Of a stretch of DNA of 8,932 bases, positions 1-4,705 are shown one piece after another (position 1 is the stretch's first letter; each line of letters opens with the position of its first letter). Origin of the DNA: a bacterium. GTDB lineage: Bacteria > Patescibacteriota > Patescibacteriia > Patescibacteriales > JAKAJF01. Below the pieces are notes generated by a model. That model had not been told where the DNA came from, did no database searches, and saw nothing but the letters and a program-made list of their open reading frames with translations. A program made the translations under genes and the position numbers. The stretch spans positions 1 through 8,932 of the forward strand of contig JAKAJF010000030.1 of the NCBI GenBank assembly GCA_021813875.1, read 5' to 3'.

Positions 1-33
1 CCTCGAAGCGGCGCGGCTTTCAAGGGGCGATTT

Positions 34-432
34 TTAAAAACCGGAATTCTTGGTATAGGCCCGCAGGGCGTAAAGGACGAAATAGGTGATGGCGTAGGCG
101 CCGACGACGATGACGATGCCGATGATGGCGTTTTGGAGGATCGTTTCCGCTTTGTCTACCTGATCAGCCTTGCCCTGGGCGGTCATCCAGAGAAACCCGG
201 CGTAAAGCATGAGGATGACGAAGATGGCGCCGAGGAGGGAGAGCAGAAAGTTAATGAAGCGGCCGACCACCGTCGGCAGATCATTGGCCGTGCTCTCGTT
301 ATATTGGGCCATGCCGGCGGCAGTGTCGAGCTTCTGCATGATTCCGGAGCCGGCATCATCGGCCGCCACCTTCTTTATGCCGAACGAAAATATGTTCAAG
401 ACGATTAAGGATATCAATAAAAGTTTTTTCAT
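34..432 (-). CDS. Pilin-like two-helix secreted protein (T4SS-pilin / VirB2-TrbC-like), paralogue 5
   Basis: A 132-residue protein, last of five tandem paralogues. Residues 1-24 form a signal peptide (two Lys, hydrophobic core, VAA before DD). Two membrane helices follow at about 56-80 and 101-122. Between them lies the family signature, GFLWMTAQGKADQVDKA at about 79-95: a Trp-Met-Thr-Ala turn and a charged cytoplasmic-type loop. This architecture matches the small VirB2/TrbC-like pilins annotated as T4SS pilins in CPR genomes; the pilus role is inferred. The start is supported by AAGGA seven bases upstream, inside the end of the preceding gene. Only one base separates it from that gene, so translation is probably coupled. 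It shares the C-terminal Gly-Phe end with paralogue 4, its closest relative here. Downstream bases 1-33 hold no recognisable gene. Confidence 0.85.
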   Translation of the reverse strand: MKKLLLISLIVLNIFSFGIKKVAADDAGSGIMQKLDTAAGMAQYNESTANDLPTVVGRFINFLLSLLGAIFVILMLYAGFLWMTAQGKADQVDKAETILQNAIIGIVIVVGAYAITYFVLYALRAYTKNSGF

Positions 433-433
433 A

Positions 434-838
434 TTAGAATCCTTGGTAGCCGGAGATGGTCGAGAGCTTGGCCAAGATGAAATAAGTGATGATGTAAAGG
501 GCGGTCAGGATGACGATGCCGATGACCGCGTGAGAGATGGTCCTCTGGGCTTCGGCAACCTGGTCGGCTTTGCCGCCGGCCGTCAGCCAGAGATAGCCGG
601 CCCAGACCAATCTGATGATGAAGATCAGTCCCAAGAAGGGGATGATGAACAAGACTTTGCCGACGTAATTGGCGATGCTGCTCGCCGCCGATTGGTCCGA
701 AGGGGTGGTGGTGTAGATCTGGCCCTGGGTGGCCCCGCTGTTCAGGGTCTGGTCCCAGTCGCCGATCTTGGCCGCCGCCGGCAGGCCGAAAGCCAGGGAA
801 AACAGGAAAAGGCTGAAAAATAAGCTCTTAAAAGTCAT
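434..838 (-). CDS. Pilin-like two-helix secreted protein (T4SS-pilin / VirB2-TrbC-like), paralogue 4
   Basis: A 134-residue member of the tandem pilin-like family. Residues 1-23 are a signal peptide (hydrophobic core FFSLFLFSLAFGL, Ala-rich cleavage region). A short Thr/Ser-rich mature N-terminus is followed by a first helix at about 58-82, with an unusual Arg (IIRLVWAG) near its end. The signature loop GYLWLTAGGKADQVAEA is at about 81-97, and a second helix at about 103-125. Leu replaces the Met of the usual WMTA. The gene begins three bases after the stop of paralogue 3 and has only a weak purine stretch upstream, which fits translational coupling in one operon. Function as a pilus or secretion-system subunit is inferred from family resemblance. 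Confidence 0.85.
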   Translation of the reverse strand: MTFKSLFFSLFLFSLAFGLPAAAKIGDWDQTLNSGATQGQIYTTTPSDQSAASSIANYVGKVLFIIPFLGLIFIIRLVWAGYLWLTAGGKADQVAEAQRTISHAVIGIVILTALYIITYFILAKLSTISGYQGF

Positions 839-841
839 AGA

Positions 842-1243
842 TTAAGTCTTGAATATGCCCGTCGAGGTGAGGATCCCCAAGACTACCTTGGTGAACAGAT
901 AGGCGATGAAGATGACCAGGATGCCGATGGCGCCATTCTTGATGCGGTCCTTGCCCTTCTTGTATAAGCTCTGGTCGCCGTTGGCGCCGACGATGTCCAA
1001 GGCTCCGAGCCAGATCAGGACCATGAAGACAACGCCGATCAGAGAAAGGATGGCATTGATGACTTGGCCGATGATGACGCTGATGCTGTCCTTCTCGAGC
1101 CCGGTGTTATATCCGACGCCGCCGGCGGCATCCTTCAGACCGCTATTGTCGGAAAAGTTATAGGAAGCGGCGGCCAGGGCCGGTTTGGCGGCAACAAAGA
1201 CCGGAACCAGTAGGACCAACAAGATTAAAAGAAAATTTCGCAT
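842..1243 (-). CDS. Divergent pilin-like two-helix secreted protein, paralogue 3
   Basis: A 133-residue protein of the same size and plan as its neighbours: signal peptide at 1-25 (hydrophobic core, ALAA), first helix at about 55-83, second at about 104-126. It is the outlier: the Trp-Met-Thr-Ala signature is absent and the inter-helix loop reads ALDIVGANGDQSLYKKGKD, more basic than in the others. The segment around GYNTGLEKDSISVIIGQVINAI keeps the family's pre-helix glycine pattern, so it is still a homologue. Its ATG directly abuts the TAA of paralogue 2 with no Shine-Dalgarno sequence, so it probably depends on termination-reinitiation. A specialised or minor subunit is possible, but that is inference. 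Confidence 0.8.
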   Translation of the reverse strand: MRNFLLILLVLLVPVFVAAKPALAAASYNFSDNSGLKDAAGGVGYNTGLEKDSISVIIGQVINAILSLIGVVFMVLIWLGALDIVGANGDQSLYKKGKDRIKNGAIGILVIFIAYLFTKVVLGILTSTGIFKT

Positions 1244-1642
1244 TTATTTGAAAGGGTTGATGATAGTTTCACCGACGAACCTGGTGATCAGGTAAGCTCC
1301 GGCCACGATGATCAGGCCGACGGCCGCTTCCGTGACCAAAGTGATGGCCTTGTCGACTTTCTGTTCGTTGCCGCCGGCGGTCATCCAGAGAAAACCGGCG
1401 TAGATGATCAGGATGAAGAAAAGCAGGCCGATGAAACCGAGGGCGACGCCGATCAGGGCGCCGATCCTTTGGCTGATGGTCGTATTGTCGCTGGTATTGA
1501 GGGCTGAACCGACCTGGCCCACGCCGACCGTCTCGCCTAAGCCGTAGTCGTTCGTCCCGGCGGCCAGGGCCGGGCTATTAGAAATAAAAAAAGCCAGCGC
1601 CAAAGCAAAGGCCAAAACGATAAATTTTTTCAGTTTATTCAT
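1244..1642 (-). CDS. Pilin-like two-helix secreted protein (T4SS-pilin / VirB2-TrbC-like), paralogue 2
   Basis: With the ATG at 1642 this is a 132-residue protein starting MNKLKKF, an ideal signal-peptide N-terminus, with likely cleavage after about residue 28 (SPALAA). A Gly-rich mature N-terminus (NDYGLGETVGVGQVG) precedes helix 1 at about 58-83, the signature AGFLWMTAGGNEQKVDKA at 82-99, and helix 2 at about 105-125. An in-frame ATG at 1672 would add ten residues (MPGAVDKKIF) but lies in the loop of a 13-bp hairpin and would spoil the signal peptide, so the shorter start is preferred. It heads the tightly packed four-gene block and follows a 104-base spacer. It carries a near-identical nucleotide block shared with paralogue 5. 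Confidence 0.85.
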   Translation of the reverse strand: MNKLKKFIVLAFALALAFFISNSPALAAGTNDYGLGETVGVGQVGSALNTSDNTTISQRIGALIGVALGFIGLLFFILIIYAGFLWMTAGGNEQKVDKAITLVTEAAVGLIIVAGAYLITRFVGETIINPFK

Positions 1643-1655
1643 AAAAATTTTCTTA

Positions 1656-1698
1656 TCCACCGCTCCGGGCATAACTTAGTTTTGTCCGGAGCGGTGGA
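1656..1698 (-). repeat. 13-bp perfect inverted repeat between pilin genes 1 and 2
   Basis: Arms TCCACCGCTCCGG (1656-1668) and CCGGAGCGGTGGA (1686-1698) are perfectly complementary around a 17-base loop. On the minus transcript this GC-rich hairpin ends 13 bases before the paralogue 2 start. It is followed by TAAGAAAATTTTT rather than an immediate U-run, so it is not a textbook terminator. It may protect or process the mRNA. Confidence 0.75.
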
Positions 1699-1721
1699 CC
1701 CCCCTGAGAGGGAGATCCACC
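1693..1721 (-). promoter_or_regulatory. Alternative hairpin overlapping the 13-bp inverted repeat
   Basis: On the minus transcript GGTGGATCTCCC (1721-1710) can pair with GGGGGGTCCACC (1704-1693) over 12 pairs including two G-U, closing a five-base loop. It uses bases 1693-1698, which also form the outer arm of the 1656-1698 hairpin, so the two structures exclude each other. A third hairpin, almost a palindrome, lies at 1722-1743 directly after the paralogue 1 stop. Confidence 0.55.
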
Positions 1722-1746
1722 GTTCTTTTCTTAAGAGAAGAACAGG

Positions 1747-2142
1747 TTAAGATTGAGTGACGCTCACCAACTGGTCAAGGACGAATTTGGCGATGGCGAA
1801 AGCGGCCAGGATGATGACCAGACCGATGATGCCGGCGGTGATCAACTTTTTAGCCTCTCCGACCTTATCCTCGTTGCCGGCGGCGGTCATCCACTTGAAA
1901 CCACCCAGAAGGATGATGATGACGGCCACGATGCCCAGGAATCCCAAAAGGACGTTGATGATGGAAGCGGCGATGTCGCGGGGATCTCTCTGACCCAGAC
2001 CCGTCTGGGTCTGGATGTCGCTCTCCTTGCCTCCCCAGGGATCCAAGGTATCCGCCTTAGCCGGCAGCGCGAGGGCAAAAGCGGGCAGCATGATTAACAT
2101 CATCATGGTTGAAATTACCGCACCTTTCATTAATTTTTGCAT
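1747..2142 (-). CDS. Pilin-like two-helix secreted protein (T4SS-pilin / VirB2-TrbC-like), paralogue 1
   Basis: A 131-residue protein, promoter-proximal in the five-gene cluster. The signal peptide spans about 1-30, ending ALPAKA-DT. The short mature N-terminus (DTLDPWGGKE...QTGLGQRDPRD) leads into helix 1 at about 57-80. The signature GFKWMTAAGNEDKVGEAKK is at 81-99 and helix 2 at about 103-125. It has the only strong Shine-Dalgarno in the cluster: AGGGAGGTG four bases before the ATG. Being first, with the best ribosome site and set off from the rest by hairpins, it may be the most abundant subunit; that is inference. Membership of the VirB2/TrbC-like pilin group rests on size, two helices and the loop signature. 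Confidence 0.87.
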   Translation of the reverse strand: MQKLMKGAVISTMMMLIMLPAFALALPAKADTLDPWGGKESDIQTQTGLGQRDPRDIAASIINVLLGFLGIVAVIIILLGGFKWMTAAGNEDKVGEAKKLITAGIIGLVIILAAFAIAKFVLDQLVSVTQS

Positions 2143-2237
2143 AATTCACCTCCCTTCAAAGGCTACACAAATAAGAACGAAAAAAATTCGTCGTCGCTTG
2201 TGAAGAATTAATTTTTAAATTATCCACTTATAATTTT

Positions 2238-2266
2238 ATTTTACTATAATCCGGCCTTGTCGCCAA
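2238..2266 (-). promoter_or_regulatory. Candidate promoter of the pilin operon
   Basis: On the minus strand TTGGCG (2266-2261), a 17-base spacer and TAAAAT (2243-2238). Predicted start near 2231, giving a 5' leader of about 90 bases. The leader can form a hairpin with outer arms CACAA/TTGTG and inner arms ACGAA/TTCGT at 2166-2202, just upstream of the strong ribosome site at 2147-2155. Confidence 0.55.
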
Positions 2267-2301
2267 TAGAAACTCGCTCTTCGGTCCTGGTCTCTCGAAG
2301 A

Positions 2302-2330
2302 TTGACTTTTTTTCCTTCTTGTGCTAAGGT
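2302..2330 (+). promoter_or_regulatory. Candidate promoter upstream of the 3D-domain gene
   Basis: TTGACT at 2302-2307, a 17-base spacer and TAAGGT at 2325-2330, preceded by the extended -10 dinucleotide TG at 2322-2323. The -10 hexamer is poor. Predicted start near 2337, only about ten bases before the hairpin at 2346-2391. Confidence 0.35.
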
Positions 2331-2345
2331 TCAAAAGTTAAAAAT

Positions 2346-2391
2346 AAAAAATCCTATCGGCTGCCAATGATTTGGCATGATAGGATTTTTT
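2346..2391. terminator. Long bidirectional hairpin with A- and T-tracts
   Basis: AAAAAATCCTATC (2346-2358) pairs with GATAGGATTTTTT (2379-2391), 13 bp. Inside, TGCCAA (2362-2367) pairs with TTGGCA (2372-2377) around TGAT. The flanking A/T tracts make it terminator-like on both strands. It lies between divergent transcription units, so it either insulates them or attenuates the 3D-domain gene. Confidence 0.65.
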
Positions 2392-2426
2392 GTTTGCCAA
2401 TATTAGCTAAATTTTAAGAAATAATT

Positions 2427-3002
2427 ATGACCGATAGTCATAGTAGTAGAATAATTCCGCTAAAACAAGCCAAAAAAATATTTTTAATTTTAGTCATCAT
2501 TTTTTCCTTTGAGGTTTTTTTCTTCCCGATGCCGACTTTAGCCGCTGAAGCGGTCGGTTCCGATAATGGATCTGTGGTAGACCCGGGGTCCGTTCCGGCC
2601 CCTGATAATATCCAATCCGTCCCGGCGGCCGCCATCCAGGTCCAGGACCAGACGGCAGCGGTCAATCATCTGCCTCAAAGCGCCCCCAAAAACCCCATAA
2701 AAACCAGTATTCATCTTTTGACCGCCTATAATTCGGATGTCGGCCAGACGGACGATTCCCCCTGTATCACTGCCACCGGCTTCAACGTCTGCGAACATGT
2801 CATCGAGGATACGGTTGCGGCCAATTTTTTGCCTTTCGGGGCCAAGATAAGAATCCCCAGCCTTTTTGGGGATAAGATCTTCACCGTGAGAGACAGGATG
2901 AATGTCCGTTATTCGGATCGGGTCGATATCTGGATGAAAAATCGGGCGGATGCTTTAAAATTTGGGGTTAGATTAGCCAAAATAGAAATTATTGAACCCT
3001 AA
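2427..3002 (+). CDS. Secreted 3D-domain (double-psi beta-barrel) protein, probable cell-wall enzyme
   Basis: A 191-residue exported protein. A basic stretch (KQAKK, 14-17) and hydrophobic core to about residue 38 end at PTLAA-EA, a signal peptide with a long N-region. A low-complexity Pro/Ala/Gln/Val linker spans about 45-92. The C-terminal domain (about 96-190) has the 3D pattern: TAYNS at 99-103, TDDSPCITATG at 108-118, LPFGAKIRIP, and VRDRM...YSDRVDIW at 154-169, giving conserved Asp 109/110, 156, 164 and 167. The 3D fold is shared with MltA/RlpA-type murein enzymes, so a peptidoglycan role outside the membrane is inferred. Cys113 and Cys122 could form a disulfide. No strong ribosome site is seen. 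It is divergent from the pilin operon and ends in its own terminator. No wall-binding domain is visible. Confidence 0.8.
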   Translation: MTDSHSSRIIPLKQAKKIFLILVIIFSFEVFFFPMPTLAAEAVGSDNGSVVDPGSVPAPDNIQSVPAAAIQVQDQTAAVNHLPQSAPKNPIKTSIHLLTAYNSDVGQTDDSPCITATGFNVCEHVIEDTVAANFLPFGAKIRIPSLFGDKIFTVRDRMNVRYSDRVDIWMKNRADALKFGVRLAKIEIIEP

Positions 3003-3033
3003 AAAGAAACTGATTGGAGAGAAAAAGCAGCCG

Positions 3034-3069
3034 AACCCGACTCTTAAGCAGTCAGGGTTTATTTTTTTT
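3034..3069 (+). terminator. Intrinsic terminator after the 3D-domain gene
   Basis: AACCCGACT (3034-3042) pairs with AGTC plus GGGTT (3050-3059, one bulged A), loop CTTAAGC, followed by TA and eight T at 3062-3069. Confidence 0.75.
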
Positions 3070-3079
3070 AAAAAAATTG

Positions 3080-3087
3080 CTATACTT
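3080..3087 (+). promoter_or_regulatory. -10 box of tRNA-Cys
   Basis: TATACT at 3081-3086 lies 12 bases before the tRNA. The -35 position (about 3058-3063) reads TTTATT and overlaps the T-tract of the preceding terminator, so only the -10 is convincing. Confidence 0.45.
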
Positions 3088-3098
3088 CATAAGTATTT

Positions 3099-3173
3099 GG
3101 CCACGTCGCCAAGCGGTAAGGCAGCAGTTTGCAAAACTGCCATTCGTCGGTTCAAATCCGGCCGTGGCCTCCA
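3099..3173 (+). tRNA. tRNA-Cys (GCA)
   Basis: A complete cloverleaf. The acceptor GGCCACG (3099-3105) pairs with CGTGGCC (3163-3169). The D stem is GCC/GGC. The anticodon stem GCAGT/ACTGC encloses loop TTGCAAA with anticodon GCA at 3131-3133. The T arm is GTCGG-TTCAAAT-CCGGC. U73, the cysteine discriminator, is at 3170 and CCA is encoded at 3171-3173. The D stem is short (three good pairs), as is common in tRNA-Cys. Confidence 0.97.
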
Positions 3174-3297
3174 GACAGAAGAAAGTCCAGGCTCTCTTAG
3201 ACTTTTGTGGATAACTTTTAAAGATAAGTCCAGAGAAATTTGGACTTAAAATGGAAAATTTTAAAAATCCCAGAGTTTTAAGGAGTTTTGGGGGTTA
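3174..3297 (+). other. AT-rich spacer with repeated AAGTCCAG and small hairpins
   Basis: No coding region is seen. AAGTCCAG occurs at 3183-3190 and 3226-3233, and TGGACTT at 3241-3247 can pair with either copy. The local hairpin 3226-3247 has seven pairs. AATCCC and GGGGTT near 3266-3296 can also pair. There is no U-tract to mark a clear tRNA terminator. Confidence 0.45.
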
Positions 3298-3326
3298 TTG
3301 CTCTGATAATCCTTTTATGCTATACT
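3298..3326 (+). promoter_or_regulatory. Promoter of the candidate structured RNA
   Basis: TTGCTC at 3298-3303, exactly 17 bases, then TATACT at 3321-3326. Predicted start is near 3333. No start codon with a ribosome site and a worthwhile reading frame follows. Confidence 0.55.
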
Positions 3327-3332
3327 TAGAAT

Positions 3333-3664
3333 ATAACTGCTCTTTTCGCTTTTAGAAATGTTTTTCCAATTTATTGGAAGAACCTTTCTGCTTTCTACTA
3401 AGCTTTACCAGCCGGTGCCGACACGGCTTTCTTAAACAAAAATAAAAGAACGGTGGGCCTTGATTATCATTTATTGAGGCTTTCACCCAAGGTTGGTAGA
3501 AGGTCAGCTTTTAAAAGTCGGATCAAAAGCTTCCGCCCTGAGGGATGTAATTTTCCTTGCTTATCGACAGATGAGCGCGAAATAAGCTCTTAGGGCTGGG
3601 GCTCAGAATTGGCTCACATATTTATTTTATATAAAAAGAAGGGGCCTACTGGGCCCCTTTTTTT
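3333..3664 (+). ncRNA. Unidentified structured non-coding RNA, about 330 nt
   Basis: This stretch has its own promoter and ends in a strong intrinsic terminator, without a credible protein frame. Pairings seen by eye: 3361-3369 with 3374-3382 (nine pairs, UUUA loop); 3391-3398 with 3496-3503; 3410-3414 with 3424-3428; 3452-3463 with 3474-3487; 3506-3512 with 3525-3531; 3535-3542 with 3589-3596; 3559-3565 with 3570-3576 (GACA loop); and 3339-3349 with 3577-3587 (nine pairs around a 2x2 internal loop). The last crosses the 3535/3596 helix and would make a pseudoknot. I looked for signatures of tmRNA, RNase P RNA, SRP RNA, 6S RNA and group I/II introns and found none. A divergent version of a known RNA cannot be excluded. 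Confidence 0.5.
3639..3664 (+). terminator. Strong intrinsic terminator of the candidate RNA
   Basis: AAGGGGCC (3639-3646) pairs with GGCCCCTT (3652-3659) around TACTG, followed by a T-run through 3664. Confidence 0.9.
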
Positions 3665-3694
3665 ATGGGATGAATTTTCGGTGAAGACTTTCCC

Positions 3695-3723
3695 TTGTTA
3701 AAAAAAGCACCTTGATGTATAAT
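3695..3723 (+). promoter_or_regulatory. Near-consensus promoter for the dksA-like/lspA unit
   Basis: TTGTTA at 3695-3700, 17 bases, then a perfect TATAAT at 3718-3723. Predicted start is near 3730, giving a leader of about 48 bases. Confidence 0.8.
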
Positions 3724-3777
3724 GGAAATGCTTAAATAAAACCGCCTTTATTTAAGGATTTTATTTACTTTAAGCTT

Positions 3778-4134
3778 ATGAATAAAGAAACTTTAGCAAA
3801 AATCAAGCAGGCTTTGTTGGAAGAGAGGACTAGGGTCATGAATGAATTGAACAGAATTGCCGATAATGGCGAAAACCGGGCCAAATTTCCGGATTTCGGC
3901 GATAAACAAGATGAGAATGTCTTAGAAATTGACCAATATTCAACCAATTTAGCCACGGAAAAAGTTCTGGAGTCCAGCCTCAGGGATATCGACAATGCTC
4001 TGGCCAGGATCAAGGATGGCACTTATGGCATCTGCAAATATTGCAAGAAGGAAATAGATGAAAAAAGATTATTGGCCCGCCCCGTGGCTAGCGCCTGTAT
4101 CGACTGTAAAAATAAGCTTCAGAATTCTTTTTAA
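3778..4134 (+). CDS. DksA/TraR-family zinc-finger transcription factor
   Basis: A 118-residue protein. An N-terminal charged helix (about 1-30) and a second helix (about 55-80) form the coiled coil that DksA-family proteins insert into the RNA polymerase secondary channel. The linking tip carries PDFGDKQDEN at 38-47, with two Asp in the region of the acidic tip. The C-terminal zinc finger is C86-x2-C89-x17-C107-x2-C110 (CKYC...CIDC), all four Cys present. Whether it responds to ppGpp cannot be read from sequence. The only Shine-Dalgarno-like stretch, AAGGA at 3754-3758, is about 19 bases from the ATG, too far to be ideal. lspA follows 14 bases downstream, so the two are probably cotranscribed from the promoter at 3695-3723. 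Confidence 0.92.
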   Translation: MNKETLAKIKQALLEERTRVMNELNRIADNGENRAKFPDFGDKQDENVLEIDQYSTNLATEKVLESSLRDIDNALARIKDGTYGICKYCKKEIDEKRLLARPVASACIDCKNKLQNSF

Positions 4135-4148
4135 CCCTTAAAACTGTC

Positions 4149-4589
4149 ATGTCTTTGTTCAAAAAAGGGATGTTTATGGTACTCATCCTTTTTTTGTTGG
4201 ACAGATTTCTCAAGGATCTGATCTTGTTCGCGGGCGGTCCTTTTCCGCCTGATGCGATCCTGTCTTTGGCTTTGAGCAAAAACCATAATATCGCCTTTTC
4301 CCTGCCCCTGGGAGGAACTTATCTTCTGTTCCTGATCGCTATCATCCTGGTGTTGCTGTTGGTCTTGGCAATCCATCTTTATCGAAATAGAAGATCCGAA
4401 GAAGCCTTTTTCTCAGTCATGATTTTTCTGGGTGCCGCCAGCAATTTCTATGACCGTTTGAAGTACGGATACGTCATCGACTATATCGATCTGAAATATT
4501 TTACCGTTTTTAATATAAGCGACTGCCTGATCGTCCTGGGCGCCGCCGGCCTGGGTTGGATGTTGATAAAAGGAGTTGACAAGCCTTAA
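4149..4589 (+). CDS. lspA: Lipoprotein signal peptidase (signal peptidase II)
   Basis: A 146-residue integral membrane aspartyl protease that removes signal peptides from prolipoproteins after lipidation. Four hydrophobic segments are seen at about 7-28, 56-78, 86-98 and 122-142. Family motifs are in order: D18-x3-K22 at the end of helix 1, N45-HNIAFS, GAASNFYDR at 95-103, and the catalytic Asp pair D111 (YVIDYI) and D125 (FNISD). The two Asp are 14 residues apart, fewer than in the E. coli enzyme, and the protein is a little shorter than typical, so the loop between them is trimmed. No clear ribosome site precedes the ATG; a second in-frame ATG lies at 4170. It shares the upstream promoter with the dksA-like gene. 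Confidence 0.93.
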   Translation: MSLFKKGMFMVLILFLLDRFLKDLILFAGGPFPPDAILSLALSKNHNIAFSLPLGGTYLLFLIAIILVLLLVLAIHLYRNRRSEEAFFSVMIFLGAASNFYDRLKYGYVIDYIDLKYFTVFNISDCLIVLGAAGLGWMLIKGVDKP

Positions 4590-4607
4590 AAAGCGTGTTT
4601 TTATAAA
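4576..4607 (+). promoter_or_regulatory. Candidate promoter for speD
   Basis: A perfect TTGACA at 4576-4581 lies in the last codons of lspA. The -10 is uncertain: TTTTAT at 4599-4604 gives a 17-base spacer, while the better hexamer TATAAA at 4602-4607 gives 20. Either places the start close to 4611, at the base of the hairpin. Confidence 0.4.
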
Positions 4608-4611
4608 TAAT

Positions 4612-4656
4612 GGTGCTAGCACCGATCGTGCTCTTCGCTAGCGCCATTTTATTTTT
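4612..4656 (+). terminator. Hairpin plus T-rich tract between lspA and speD (terminator or attenuator)
   Basis: GGTGCTAGC (4612-4620) pairs with GCTAGCGCC (4637-4645) over nine pairs including one G-U. ATTTTATTTTT follows at 4646-4656. A competing inner hairpin AGCAC/GTGCT and the palindrome GGTGCTAGCACC (4612-4623) are also possible. It either ends lspA transcripts or attenuates speD. Confidence 0.55.
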
Positions 4657-4705
4657 CCATCCTTCGGGGATCTTTTCATCAAGAGAAAAAAGGAGGGCAA
4701 AGAAA

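Noticed and set aside
133..823. Long open frames on the plus strand opposite the pilin genes (133-408, 209-823)
   Set aside because: Their products are rich in Asp, Glu, Arg and Gln without domains, they mirror the codon pattern of the minus-strand genes, and they lack ribosome sites.
1753..2203. Plus-strand frames opposite pilin gene 1
   Set aside because: Antisense shadows; the minus frame has signal peptide, helices, family motif and a strong ribosome site.
3174..3206. RNase P-like strings ACAGAA and GAAAGTCC just after the tRNA
   Set aside because: The two strings are adjacent instead of at opposite ends of a 300-400 nt RNA, and the remaining conserved regions are missing.
2992..3249. 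Open frame running through the 3D-gene terminator and tRNA-Cys
   Set aside because: It overlaps a clear terminator and a complete tRNA, so it cannot be a real gene.
3410..3428. Hairpin with GGTGCCGACACGG resembling a tracrRNA 3' hairpin
   Set aside because: No CRISPR repeats, cas genes or anti-repeat occur in the window; the similarity is short and coincidental.
3333..3664. Candidate RNA as tmRNA, SRP RNA, 6S RNA or intron
   Set aside because: No tRNA-like ends or tag frame, no SRP GGAA/GCAGC domain, too long for 6S with no central bubble, and no intron core motifs were found.
4610..4705. N-terminal membrane anchor on SpeD from the ATG at 4610
   Set aside because: The segment overlaps a hairpin with T-tract, has no ribosome site, and a well-placed AGGAGG before TTG 4706 gives a normal-length enzyme.
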